64,000 nt of DNA from a bacterium (GTDB taxonomy: Bacteria > Sumerlaeota > Sumerlaeia > SLMS01 > JAHLLQ01), in assembly GCA_020444065.1 (NCBI GenBank), contig JAHLLQ010000001.1, forward strand, positions 310,001 through 374,000, in the 5' to 3' direction. The translations under genes were made by a program, and so were the position numbers. Shown here piece after piece: positions 1 through 8,863 of the stretch (position 1 is its first letter; every line of letters begins with the position of its first letter). The notes under the pieces are model-generated. The model did no database searches and was not told the DNA's origin. It saw nothing but the letters and a program-made list of their open reading frames with translations.

Positions 1-1275
1 ACGCTCGCCCGGATTCTGTCGGAACTGGGCGCCGAAGAAGACGCGGCGGAACTCCTTGATGAAGTTGGAATCGACTATTTGCGCGAGAATCCGCGAGCAC
101 TGGTCTGGGCCGAGCAATTCCTCCGCCGCCAGATTCGCGCAAATGCAGACGGCGGCCAGTACGACAAGGCCGTTGGGAACATCGAGCGTTTCCGCCTTCT
201 CAATCCAGAGGGCGCGGAAGGGCAGAAGGCGCTCGTCGCACTCTCCGAATCGGCCGCGGCCCGCGATCGCGATGACTACGAACGCGCCCTGCAGATCATC
301 GCTCAGGATCTCTGGCCGGAGGTCCCGGAGGTTGCCCGCAATCGTGCGCTCGTTACGTTGCGCCAACTGACCACCTGGGCCGAGTTCCACCAAGAGGAAC
401 GCAATGCACGGCGATGGCTCAAAACGTGGCTGGTTCCGATCATGCCGATCGAATCGCTCAGCGCCAGCAATCGTCTGATTCGCTCGGAAGCGGCGCGGTC
501 ACTCAACGATGGCGATGCGGGATGGGCGCTGCGGCTGTTGGAATCGGTCGACGAGGACACACGCACACCGGAGTTGAATCGCCTGCTCAATGCGGCCCAA
601 TTCGAAGTCAAGCAGGAGGAAGTCGATCCCGACGATCCGATCGCGCTGTTCGAGTTGGCGCAATGGGGCCTGGAACATGACCTGTTCGAACTGAGCCTTC
701 CGGTCTTCGAGCAGGTCCGTCAGAACGAGCAATTCCGTGAGATCGTGGATGAGCAACTCTCGGTCATGCGCGCCGAACGTGATATGGAACTCCTCGACCA
801 GGCGATCGAGGCCTACGACAAGGGTCTGCTGTTCGATGTGATCGAGATTTCAAACAAGATCGCGCTGAATCCCGATCACGAGACCCCGGTGCAGAAGCAG
901 GCCGTGGAACTGGCGGAAGCCGCCCGCAAAGAGATCGCGATGGAACAGCAGCGGCGGCCGTATCAGGCCGAGGCGTTCTACCAGCAGGCAGAGCGCGCGC
1001 ACTTCATGGACCACCCGCAGGAAGCCTGGAATCTGATCGACATGATCCTGACTCACTACGCCGAGACGCCGGCTGCTGAGCGAGCTGCTGCATTGCTTCC
1101 ATCCGTGGCGCGCCAATTCGAGATTCAGTTGCTCGAAGGCCGTCGTACACAGATCCCGGACTATGATGTCGCGATCTCTGAGGGAGCCCTCCAGCGCGCG
1201 GACATGCTGGGCGAAGAAATCCGCCGCCTCCTTCGTGAGATGGAGGCGGCGGAAGATTCAAACGCTTCAGATTGA
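1..1275 (+). CDS. TPR-like repeat protein, 5' end outside window
   Basis: The reading frame is open from the first base, so the N-terminus lies outside the window. At least 424 residues are visible. They are highly charged and almost entirely helical, rich in Ala, Glu, Arg and Leu, with repeated helix-pair patterns such as the stretch around FELAQWGLEHDLFELSLPVFEQV, which suggests tetratricopeptide-like repeats. No catalytic motif, membrane segment or signal is visible in this part. It converges on the ammonium transporter with only about 14 bases between the stop codons, so no separate terminator fits. A scaffold role is only an inference from the repeat type; function unknown. Confidence 0.75.
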   Translation, partial: TLARILSELGAEEDAAELLDEVGIDYLRENPRALVWAEQFLRRQIRANADGGQYDKAVGNIERFRLLNPEGAEGQKALVALSESAAARDRDDYERALQIIAQDLWPEVPEVARNRALVTLRQLTTWAEFHQEERNARRWLKTWLVPIMPIESLSASNRLIRSEAARSLNDGDAGWALRLLESVDEDTRTPELNRLLNAAQFEVKQEEVDPDDPIALFELAQWGLEHDLFELSLPVFEQVRQNEQFREIVDEQLSVMRAERDMELLDQAIEAYDKGLLFDVIEISNKIALNPDHETPVQKQAVELAEAARKEIAMEQQRRPYQAEAFYQQAERAHFMDHPQEAWNLIDMILTHYAETPAAERAAALLPSVARQFEIQLLEGRRTQIPDYDVAISEGALQRADMLGEEIRRLLREMEAAEDSNASD

Positions 1276-1289
1276 TTCTCAAGCTTCGA

Positions 1290-2507
1290 TCAGGCTGTGT
1301 CGTACGCGTGCTCTCCGTGCAGTTCCAGATCCAGTCCGAAGTCCTCGGCGGAATCGGAAACGCGAACCGGGGTGATGAAGCTGATCAGCTTCAGCATGCC
1401 GTAGGAGATGAAGAACGCGTAAGCGGCTGCGAAGATGATCGCGCCCATCTCCACGAGGAAGAAGTGCGTCCCGCCGTGGAAGAGTCCGTTCGCACCCGAG
1501 GGATTGACGGCGGTACTGGCAAACAGGCCCAGGCAAGTCACGCCCAGAACGCCACCGACGCCGTGCACGCCCCACACATCAAGCGCATCGTCCCACGCCA
1601 GCTTGTTCTTCATCTTCACCGCGAAGTAGCAAATCACGCCAGATAGAATACCGATGATTGCAGCGGCACTCATGCTGACGAAGCCGGCCGCCGGAGTGAT
1701 GGTCGCCAGGCCTGCTACGGCGCCAGTCAGGAGTCCGATGAACTTCGGCTTGCCCGTATCACGCCACTCAATGGCCAACCAAACGATCGCGGCGAATGAT
1801 GCGGCGATGTCCGTATTCAAGAACGCCAGGGCCGTAATCCCGTCGACGCGCAATTGGCTGCCGGCGTTGAAGCCATACCATCCGAACCAGAGCAATGCGG
1901 TGCCGGAGGCAATCAGCGGAATATTGTGCGGCCCGCTGGGCTTGGCGTGGCGCTTGCCGATGAAGAAGACCGAGGCAAGAGCTGCCATACCGGCGGTCGC
2001 GTGGACGACGATTCCGCCAGCAAAGTCCAGAACGCCCCACTGCGCCAGGATTCCGCCACCCCACACCATGTGCGTGAACGGGAAGTACACCAAGAGCAGC
2101 CAGGCAACCTGGAAAATCAGGTAGGCCTTGAACGTCACGCGATCCGCGAAGGCTCCCGTGATCAGCGCCGGCGTGATGACGGCGAACATCATCTGGTACG
2201 CGATAAATACGATCAGAGGGATGTTATTGGTCGGCGAAAGTGCATCCGAAAGGTTGACGCCCTGCAGGAAGGCCATGTCGAGGTTGCCGATGATTCCGCC
2301 GACATCGCCGCTGAAGCACAGCGAATATCCGACTGAGAACCAAAGGATTGTCGTGATGCCGAGCGAGACGAAGCTCTGCATCATGATTGTGATGACGTTG
2401 TTCCGTCCCACCAGCCCTCCGTAGAAGAAGGCCAATCCCGGCGTCATCAGCATTACCAGGCTGGTCGCAACCAGCATGAAAGCAGTACTGCCAGTATCGA
2501 ATCCCAT
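1290..2507 (-). CDS. amt: Ammonium transporter (Amt/MEP/Rh family)
   Basis: This is a 405-residue polytopic membrane protein that should conduct ammonium across the inner membrane. Family signatures are present: PGLAFFYGGLVGRNN near the N-terminus, PFTHMVWGGG carrying the first pore histidine and DVWGVHGVGG carrying the second. Length fits the family at about 11 membrane segments. I chose the ATG at 2507 because MGFDTG begins the mature-like N-terminus and a GGAGGG Shine-Dalgarno lies about 10 bases upstream; the longer upstream frame is not protein-like. No glnK/PII gene is adjacent, which is unusual for amt loci. A sigma-54-like promoter lies about 110 bases upstream, consistent with nitrogen control. 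The C-terminus is short and may lack an extended PII-binding tail. Confidence 0.95.
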   Translation of the reverse strand: MGFDTGSTAFMLVATSLVMLMTPGLAFFYGGLVGRNNVITIMMQSFVSLGITTILWFSVGYSLCFSGDVGGIIGNLDMAFLQGVNLSDALSPTNNIPLIVFIAYQMMFAVITPALITGAFADRVTFKAYLIFQVAWLLLVYFPFTHMVWGGGILAQWGVLDFAGGIVVHATAGMAALASVFFIGKRHAKPSGPHNIPLIASGTALLWFGWYGFNAGSQLRVDGITALAFLNTDIAASFAAIVWLAIEWRDTGKPKFIGLLTGAVAGLATITPAAGFVSMSAAAIIGILSGVICYFAVKMKNKLAWDDALDVWGVHGVGGVLGVTCLGLFASTAVNPSGANGLFHGGTHFFLVEMGAIIFAAAYAFFISYGMLKLISFITPVRVSDSAEDFGLDLELHGEHAYDTA

Positions 2508-2617
2508 TCGTGAAACTCCCTCCTTAGATTGAACAAACAAAAACGATTTCCAGGCGGGCGGTGGGTGTCCATACAAAACATAATGGAATTCAGGAAAAAT
2601 ATGACACAATGAATTCC

Positions 2618-2632
2618 GCAAGCCGGCCGCCA
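2618..2632 (-). promoter_or_regulatory. Sigma-54 (-24/-12) promoter candidate for amt
   Basis: Read on the minus strand the site is TGGC, seven bases (GGCCGGC), then TTGC. This is the exact core spacing of the sigma-54 consensus TGGCACG-N4-TTGC, with the invariant GG and GC in place. The inner ACG is not matched. Predicted transcription would start near 2606, leaving a leader of about 100 bases before the amt start. amt genes are classic sigma-54 targets, and a sigma-54 activator is encoded at 54563-55912. A sigma-70-like pair (TTGTGT / CATTAT, spacing 18, around 2580-2610) overlaps the downstream region, so dual promoters are possible. Confidence 0.5.
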
Positions 2633-2772
2633 GCCCCGACAACCGAGGAGGCCGACCGCAGAGCGATGAGGAGAGAACATCCCGACGCCAAGGGTCCCGT
2701 TGACAAACCACTGCTGACAGGAAACGCTCTCCCTCTGAGGGTTAGCCCTCTGAATTGACCGGGAGTGATCCA

Positions 2773-3900
2773 ATGGTGAGGCGTCTGTCTTTTCTTCTGA
2801 TCTTTGCAATGATGGCCGCGTCCGGCTGGAGCCAGGTGACGCGAATCGACTTCGCCTGGCCGGACCACGCGTCACTGGCGCCAGGCCAGGAATTCACGGT
2901 CCGCGCCAGCGTCGTGAATGCCGATGAGGCCGTCTACGGCTACGCATTCGATATCGTCTACGACAGCACATCGCTTGAAGTCACTGCCGCCAGTTCGGTT
3001 TCGGGTGGATTCTCCCTCTCTCCGACCGTCAGTCCGGCCCTGACATCCGATCCCAGAAATCCCGGCGTAACTGCCGACCGTGGGTACTCTGCCATCGATC
3101 TTTTTGGAACTCAGACGAAACTCGATCAGGATCTGGCGGATATTACATTCCGCGTTCTGGACTCCCCCGCTAACTCACAGGTGACCCTGACGCCTCGCAA
3201 GCGCATCAGCCCCGATTTCGGCGAGCAGCCGGCGATCACCTACAATCTGACAGAAGACGATGAAGCGATCGTAGCCGGCGAGAAGACTTACGACATCTCG
3301 GTCCCGGTCACTTTGGCGACGGCCCTCGTGTACGGCGATCCGTCATACAACAACTCGCCATTCACCGTCGCCATCGACATGTCGCAGGCGCCGGAAGACC
3401 TCGCCGAGGCCCACATCAAAGTAAGCGCCACAGAGAACTCCGTCGAGTTCCTCGGTGTCAGATCGGCAGAGTGGGCTCCTGATCAAGCGCCATCATTCGA
3501 ACCGGATCTCGGCAGCGCCCCGTTCAATGCCGGCGGATTCGACTATCGCTACGTGCATGCGGCGGACCTTCCAGGCTCGACAACGTTCTCGATGGGCCGC
3601 GCGATGTATCTTGACTTCCGAACATCGGCGACGATGAGCCAGACCTTCAGCATCGAACTGGGAGCATACGACAACACGCCTCCGAACTCGACGTTGGTCG
3701 GCCAGAGCCTCAACGTCTTCGATGTGGCGTTTGACAATTCTGCAACCCAGAACATCCTGGTCGAGCACTCTGCGATCGCCCGCAATGAAGCCGCCATGTT
3801 CCTGATCGGCATCATGCCGGGAGACGCCGAGTCCTATGACCTAAACACCGATGGCACTGCGGATGCCGGCGATGTGATCACCGCCCCGCCAACACAGTAG
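2773..3900 (+). CDS. Secreted cohesin-like domain protein with terminal half-dockerin
   Basis: This is a 375-residue exported protein with an N-terminal signal peptide (MVRRLSFLLIFAMMAAS, likely cleaved before Gln). Residues of about 25-160 have the pattern of a cohesin-like beta-sandwich: a PGQEF turn, YGYAFDIVYD, LEV and LADITFRVL. A second related sandwich follows. The C-terminus ends with one calcium-loop sequence, DLNTDGTADAGDV, which is half of a dockerin type I module. I chose ATG 2773, with GGGAG eight bases upstream, over an in-frame start 18 bases earlier. It lies 23 bases before trpB, so the two may share a transcript, though no functional link is evident. The triple-dockerin protein at 5427 is a plausible partner. 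Function as a surface scaffold is inferred. Confidence 0.75.
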   Translation: MVRRLSFLLIFAMMAASGWSQVTRIDFAWPDHASLAPGQEFTVRASVVNADEAVYGYAFDIVYDSTSLEVTAASSVSGGFSLSPTVSPALTSDPRNPGVTADRGYSAIDLFGTQTKLDQDLADITFRVLDSPANSQVTLTPRKRISPDFGEQPAITYNLTEDDEAIVAGEKTYDISVPVTLATALVYGDPSYNNSPFTVAIDMSQAPEDLAEAHIKVSATENSVEFLGVRSAEWAPDQAPSFEPDLGSAPFNAGGFDYRYVHAADLPGSTTFSMGRAMYLDFRTSATMSQTFSIELGAYDNTPPNSTLVGQSLNVFDVAFDNSATQNILVEHSAIARNEAAMFLIGIMPGDAESYDLNTDGTADAGDVITAPPTQ

Positions 3901-3923
3901 GATCGTAACGAAAGGGATTCCGC

Positions 3924-5132
3924 ATGACCAACACGACGCCGGCGCCCGCGCGCCCCGACGCGAACGGCAAGTACGGCCTGTTCGGCGGACGCTATGTGCC
4001 CGAGACATTGATGCAGACGCTGCTCGATCTGGAGGCGGAGTACGCCAAGGTGGCAAGCGATGCGCAGTTCCAGCGGGACCTGGAACAACTCCTGACCGAG
4101 TATGCCGGCCGACCGACTCCGCTGACGCGCGTGCGCCGGCTCGAAGAAGCTCTCGGCGGGCACTTCCGCATTTACCTGAAACGCGAGGATCTGCTCCACA
4201 CAGGCGCGCACAAGCTCAACAACACGCTGGGCCAGGCGCTGTTGGCAAAGCGCCTCGGCAAAAATCGTATCATTGCCGAGACAGGCGCGGGGCAGCACGG
4301 AGTTGCCACGGCAACGGCATGCGCACTGATGGGTCTGCAGTGCATCGTTTATATGGGTGCCGAGGACATCGAGCGTCAGCAATTGAACGTCTTCCGCATG
4401 AAGTTGCTCGGTGCCGAAGTGCGCGAAGTGACCAGCGGCAGTTCGACTTTGAAAGACGCAACAAACGAAGCGATGCGCGATTGGATGTCCAATTGCGACG
4501 ATACGCATTACATCATTGGCTCGTGCGTCGGTCCGCATCCCTTTCCGATGATGGTGCGCGACTTCCAATCGGTCATCGGCGAAGAAACGCGCGAACAGAT
4601 ACTGGAACGCGAAGATCGTCTGCCGGATCATGTGGTGGCGTGTGTCGGTGGCGGATCGAACAGCATGGGAATGTTCCATCCATTCTATAATGATGATGCG
4701 GTGAAATTCTGGGGAGTCGAAGCGGAAGGCTTTGGTCTCTCAACAGGTCAGCACGCCGTTTCAATCGGTTCCGGCAAAGTGGGTGTCTTCCACGGTTCCC
4801 GCAGTTTCGTCCTTCAGGATGAGGACGGCCAGATCACGCCGGCGCATTCCATCAGCGCCGGGCTGGACTATCCCGGCGTCGGGCCCGAGCACAGTATGTA
4901 TGCGCATACAGGACGGGCAAAGTATGTCAGCATCACGGATGATGCAGCCCTCGTTGCTCTTCGCCGAATCTCTGAACTGGAGGGGATTATCCCCGCCCTC
5001 GAAACGGCACACGCGGTTGCGCAAGTCATTCGCATGGCACCAGAAGTGAAGGCCGGTGAGGTCGTTGTCATTTGCTTCAGCGGCCGAGGCGATAAGGACA
5101 TGTTCAGTCTTCAGAAACACATCGACGTTTGA
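3924..5132 (+). CDS. trpB: Tryptophan synthase beta chain
   Basis: The 402-residue PLP enzyme condenses indole with L-serine to make tryptophan in the cytosol. The N-terminus has the family sequence [13 protein letters not shown]. The PLP-binding lysine is K97 in HTGAHKLNN, the phosphate-binding loop is GGGSNSMG, and ETAHA sits near the C-terminus. Length and motifs fit the TrpB1 type that works with TrpA, but trpA is not in this window. AAAGG lies about 8 bases before the ATG. A strong intrinsic terminator follows about 25 bases after the stop. Confidence 0.97.
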   Translation: MTNTTPAPARPDANGKYGLFGGRYVPETLMQTLLDLEAEYAKVASDAQFQRDLEQLLTEYAGRPTPLTRVRRLEEALGGHFRIYLKREDLLHTGAHKLNNTLGQALLAKRLGKNRIIAETGAGQHGVATATACALMGLQCIVYMGAEDIERQQLNVFRMKLLGAEVREVTSGSSTLKDATNEAMRDWMSNCDDTHYIIGSCVGPHPFPMMVRDFQSVIGEETREQILEREDRLPDHVVACVGGGSNSMGMFHPFYNDDAVKFWGVEAEGFGLSTGQHAVSIGSGKVGVFHGSRSFVLQDEDGQITPAHSISAGLDYPGVGPEHSMYAHTGRAKYVSITDDAALVALRRISELEGIIPALETAHAVAQVIRMAPEVKAGEVVVICFSGRGDKDMFSLQKHIDV

Positions 5133-5157
5133 GCGATACTCCCAACAATCGATGAAT

Positions 5158-5187
5158 GACCCCGCTCCCTGAGCGGGGTCGTTTTCT
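5158..5187 (+). terminator. Intrinsic terminator after trpB
   Basis: A perfect 10-bp stem (GACCCCGCTC / GAGCGGGGTC) with a 3-base loop is followed by GTTTTCT. It lies 25 bases beyond the trpB stop and would end the cohesin-like/trpB transcript. The remaining 240 bases up to 5426 hold no convincing gene; they form the leader and promoter region of the dockerin protein. Confidence 0.85.
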
Positions 5188-5426
5188 ATGTCCCCCGGGG
5201 TTTTGTTGTAAAAACCCTCCTCCCGATCGCCATTAACAGTATGACAAAAAGTCCATCCAATCGATTTGTGGATGCCAAGCGGCAAGTAGGGTAGTCGCAG
5301 TGGGAATCTGGTCGATGCCGCATATATATATCGGGGTCTTGCAGCCATTTGCGCTGTTTCCAACCCCAGAATCGCACAGGTGATCGGCCGAACAGTACAA
5401 TGTCCTTCAGCGGAGGAGTTGTTGCC

Positions 5427-7586
5427 ATGAATTCAAGGTCTGATTCAAGATTCTGCTCCGGAGTGATTCGTTTTGCGTTAGCTGGCTTGATTATCGGCGC
5501 GACCCTGTCGGTCGGTGCATCGCACGCGGCGGCCCAGGAGAAGTTCCCAGCCATTACAGCATGGGACACCAATACCTACGGCGGTGGATTCGATATCCAC
5601 TGGGGCGATTTGAGCTCCAAGGGAAGCGTCGTCTTGCCCAATCCACTGGTCGGGAAGTTATCAAACAGCCTGGAAGATCCCTGGCTGCGCGTTCGCACTG
5701 AAGGGACGCTTTACTACAGTAATACGACGCGCTATGCGAACGGCCAGTATTCATCCGGCTACAGCACCACGCCAATTCTGTCGACAGAACCGCATTACTT
5801 CCAGCCGTACCTGAATGCGATTCCAACGGCTCCGCAAAACTACGAGCACCTTTACCAGCACCAGAGCATCACGTTGCCTGATTATGAGTACGCTCACTGG
5901 AAGGACGTCTTCCTTTCCAAGAATCTCCCCTACTATTGGGCGGACATCTCAGGCGATGTCTGGGGAACGGATCCCGATCCGGCAAGCCCGACATATGGGC
6001 AGATTATTTTGCAGCCATTCGATGATTGGTTCAGCGTGTTTCCAACCGATCCGGACTACTGGCATCCATATCTTCAATACGCATTCATCGATACGATCGA
6101 TCAACAGCCCCCGGCAGCGGATAAGTCGAACATGGCGCTTGTTCAGAGTCAGGCCGGCCAGACGCACAGCCGCGGATTGCTTTTCGTCGCAAACGATGTC
6201 GAATTCAAGGGCAACGCAAACCCTGTCGTGAACCAGGATATTCTCGATGCGGATGGGAATCCATTCGTCGTCATGCCGGACGGCACCGTTGCGCCCGATA
6301 CTACAATGTACATCAACCACCGTGGCTTCTTCCTGTCGTGGGGAGAAATCCAGACCTCCGGAAAGCGCACGGTCTACGGCGCAGTTTTCGGCGAACAGAA
6401 TTTCTCAGGTTCCGGTCTCCTCTCGGTCTGGTACGACTACCGCATCGAGGGCGAGATCAATGCGATCGATGTGCCCGTGGCCTACGTGTCGTTCGCCACA
6501 ACAACTTCGATGGTGAGTGAGTCGATTGGAACAACAACAGTCACGGTGACGCTCGATCACCCGGCAGACCCTCTGTGGACCTACGTGGACTACGCAGTGA
6601 TCGCGGGCGGGACAGCCGTCTCGCCGGACGATTACTCACTCCTCGGTACCGGCACACTGGAGTTCGCGCCGGGCGTCGTGACGCAGGATGTTCTGCTCTC
6701 CATCGTCGACGATTCTCTGTTGGAAAGTCCCGAGACGGTTCTTCTGCAACTCTCGAATCCCATAAACGCTCACATGGGTTCGCCGGACACACATACGTTG
6801 ACGATTATCGACAACGAGCCGACTCCAACACCGAGTCCATCTCCCACGCCGACTCCAAGTCTGACGCCCACCGACACTCCGACTGCGACTCCAACGCCGA
6901 CGCCTGTGTGCGATCAGCCGGGCGATGAGAATCACGACTGCGCAGTGGATCTGGGCGAAGTCAACCAGGCAATCCTCGCGTTCCGTGGCGAGATTCCGCC
7001 TCCATCCAGCGTCGATACGGATGGCAACGGAGTGGTCAGCGTTGATGAGCTTAACGCGGTGATCGGTAACTACCGCGGAGACATCCCGCCGGTTACCCCG
7101 GAGCCTTCGATTACTCCAACCCCGTCGCCGACACCGGCACCGACTCCAGCAGGTCCGTGCGATCTGCCTGGAGACGAGAATAACGACTGCGTGGTGGATC
7201 TGGATGAGATGACCGCCGTTCTGAATGCCTATCGCGATCCGGTCAGTTACCCGGCGCCCCCGAGCGCCGACACGGACGGCAATGGGGTCATCGACCAGGC
7301 GGAACTGGATGCGGTGCTCGATGCCTACAGCAACCCGCTGCCGACGCTGACTCCGGTCCCGACGCCGACGCCCTCGCCGTCCCCGACACCGACGCCCATT
7401 GGCGGCTGTGGAGTCCCGGGCGACGAGAATGGGGACTGCGTGATCGATCTCCAGGAGCTGAACGCGGTCGTCGCGGCCTATCGCTACGGTGACCCCGCTC
7501 CGCCCTCCGCCGATACGGACGGCAACGGGGTGATCAGCGTTTCGGAGTTGAACGCGGTAATGCTGGAGTATCGCGCAAACCTGTAA
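5427..7586 (+). CDS. Secreted Calx-beta protein with three C-terminal dockerin modules
   Basis: This is a 719-residue exported protein. The signal peptide runs to ASHAAAQ (about residue 35). Residues of about 40-345 form an unrecognised Tyr/Trp/Pro-rich domain. Residues of about 350-462 are a Calx-beta domain, with patterns such as VTLDHPADPLWTYVDYAVI and a closing TLTIIDNE. Three dockerin type I modules follow at about 495-555, 577-637 and 660-719. Each has GDEN-DC-VDL-E in loop one and DTDGNGV in loop two, and they are separated by Pro/Thr/Ser-rich linkers. I chose ATG 5427 because GGAGGAG lies upstream and the signal peptide starts there. Three dockerins would allow multivalent docking onto cohesins. 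The substrate of the N-terminal domain is unknown. Confidence 0.8.
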   Translation: MNSRSDSRFCSGVIRFALAGLIIGATLSVGASHAAAQEKFPAITAWDTNTYGGGFDIHWGDLSSKGSVVLPNPLVGKLSNSLEDPWLRVRTEGTLYYSNTTRYANGQYSSGYSTTPILSTEPHYFQPYLNAIPTAPQNYEHLYQHQSITLPDYEYAHWKDVFLSKNLPYYWADISGDVWGTDPDPASPTYGQIILQPFDDWFSVFPTDPDYWHPYLQYAFIDTIDQQPPAADKSNMALVQSQAGQTHSRGLLFVANDVEFKGNANPVVNQDILDADGNPFVVMPDGTVAPDTTMYINHRGFFLSWGEIQTSGKRTVYGAVFGEQNFSGSGLLSVWYDYRIEGEINAIDVPVAYVSFATTTSMVSESIGTTTVTVTLDHPADPLWTYVDYAVIAGGTAVSPDDYSLLGTGTLEFAPGVVTQDVLLSIVDDSLLESPETVLLQLSNPINAHMGSPDTHTLTIIDNEPTPTPSPSPTPTPSLTPTDTPTATPTPTPVCDQPGDENHDCAVDLGEVNQAILAFRGEIPPPSSVDTDGNGVVSVDELNAVIGNYRGDIPPVTPEPSITPTPSPTPAPTPAGPCDLPGDENNDCVVDLDEMTAVLNAYRDPVSYPAPPSADTDGNGVIDQAELDAVLDAYSNPLPTLTPVPTPTPSPSPTPTPIGGCGVPGDENGDCVIDLQELNAVVAAYRYGDPAPPSADTDGNGVISVSELNAVMLEYRANL

Positions 7587-7613
7587 AGCCCTGCTGGACA
7601 TTTGACGGCCGGT

Positions 7614-7648
7614 GCGCTCCGCTTGGTACAATTGGCCAAGCGGAGCGC
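7614..7648 (+). promoter_or_regulatory. 13-bp hairpin overlapping the ribosome site of the next gene
   Basis: A perfect 13-bp stem (GCGCTCCGCTTGG / CCAAGCGGAGCGC) has a 9-base loop. The only Shine-Dalgarno-like sequence for the ATG at 7655 is GGAG at 7642-7645, inside the 3' arm. The hairpin is followed by CCCTTT, a weak U-tract, so it could be a terminator for the dockerin gene, a translational gate for the next gene, or both. Confidence 0.6.
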
Positions 7649-7654
7649 CCCTTT

Positions 7655-8863
7655 ATGAGCGATCGTGACCGGACAGAACCGGGCGACCCCAAACCCTGCT
7701 TTCCTGAATGGCTTGTCCGCCGCGATCCCTTTCTGGCCGCGGCGGAAACGAACGGGCTATTCCAGGCGTTCCTGGTCCGCCGCCGTGCCGCCCGATTCCG
7801 GATGCCGAAGTTCGACGGAGGCGGCGCGGATGATGGAACCCCCGACATGCTGCCCTGGCTGGCCGGATTCCTGGTTCCCCTGATGATCGTCGCAACGATT
7901 GTGATGTTCTTCACACTTGGCTGCATCGGACTTCTGATCGGATCGTTCCTGACGATCGCGCTCCAGATTTATCGGAAGCGGAGAGTTGATCGCCGCATCG
8001 CTCTCCCCCGCTGGATCGATGGCGTGCTGGGTTCATCGCTTCATCGCCGGGCACTTCTGGATCTTGCGACGACTCCCGCCACGCCGTCGGAATATGCGGA
8101 GGCGTTGCTCCTTGAGAATCGCTACCGCAACTGGCGTTTCGGCAGCATCTGCTGGATCATCGTAGCCATCGCAGTGATGGCGCTGTATATCGCCGTCCGT
8201 TTGATTCTCGCATCCGGCGGCTTGACAGTGGGCGACTACGTGCTGCTGCTGGCAATGCTTGTTGTGATGATCGCCGCCCTTCCGTTCGTCTATTGGATGG
8301 GTGCCCGGAATGCCGCTCGAGAAGTAGCCGGTCGCATGCACGAGCTCTTCACGCTCTCGACGCTGGAATTGGCCGGCAAACGCGCCCTCACCGGTCTGCT
8401 CGTGATGATGGGAGTCACGTTGCTGAGCGTTGGCTGGCTGGTGGCTCTTGTGCTGGGAGCCGTGCTCTTTGTGAAGCTCGTCATCGCGCCCATCAATCAC
8501 GCCACGGGTTGGTTGAACTTACGGGGAATGCTGGGCGAGATCATCGCGGGGCATCTGCAGCAGAGTGTTCCTCAGTTGATCGTGGGTGTGCTCCTGATCG
8601 GCTTGGCGTTCCTGCTCGCAATGCTCGGTCGCTGGGCAAAGCAATCGTGGGAGCGCAACCGGCGCGATGCCATGCGAAAGGCGGAGTACGCGATTCCCTT
8701 CGTGCAAGCCTTCCTCGCCGGAGATGAAGTGGAGATGGAACGGCTGCGGTTGAGTCATCTGCGCCGTATTCATCCTCCAAAGGAGGTTGGCCCTCCTAGC
8801 TGCACCGAAATGCTTCGCAATGAATCACCGTCCTCGGCGGAGAAAGGGGCAGATGCGACATGA
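7655..8863 (+). CDS. Polytopic membrane protein of unknown function
   Basis: This 402-residue protein has a soluble N-terminus of about 65 residues, then roughly six hydrophobic segments. These include LAGFLVPLMIVATIVMFF, ICWIIVAIAVMALYIAV, YVLLLAMLVVMIAALPFVYW, ALTGLLVMMGVTLLSVGWLVALVLGAVL and LIVGVLLIGLAFLLAML. A charged cytoplasmic tail of about 70 residues follows. I do not recognise the family. The start ATG follows a hairpin that holds its presumed ribosome site. The stop overlaps the ATGA start of the protease gene, so the two are translationally coupled and may act together, for example in export or anchoring of the protease. That link is an inference. Confidence 0.75.
   Translation: MSDRDRTEPGDPKPCFPEWLVRRDPFLAAAETNGLFQAFLVRRRAARFRMPKFDGGGADDGTPDMLPWLAGFLVPLMIVATIVMFFTLGCIGLLIGSFLTIALQIYRKRRVDRRIALPRWIDGVLGSSLHRRALLDLATTPATPSEYAEALLLENRYRNWRFGSICWIIVAIAVMALYIAVRLILASGGLTVGDYVLLLAMLVVMIAALPFVYWMGARNAAREVAGRMHELFTLSTLELAGKRALTGLLVMMGVTLLSVGWLVALVLGAVLFVKLVIAPINHATGWLNLRGMLGEIIAGHLQQSVPQLIVGVLLIGLAFLLAMLGRWAKQSWERNRRDAMRKAEYAIPFVQAFLAGDEVEMERLRLSHLRRIHPPKEVGPPSCTEMLRNESPSSAEKGADAT

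Noticed and set aside
6820-7400. CCGACNCC-type tandem microsatellite as a regulatory or phase-variable repeat
   Set aside because: It encodes the Pro/Thr/Ser linkers between dockerin modules in frame; repeats are imperfect and units are multiples of three, so slippage would not switch the gene off.
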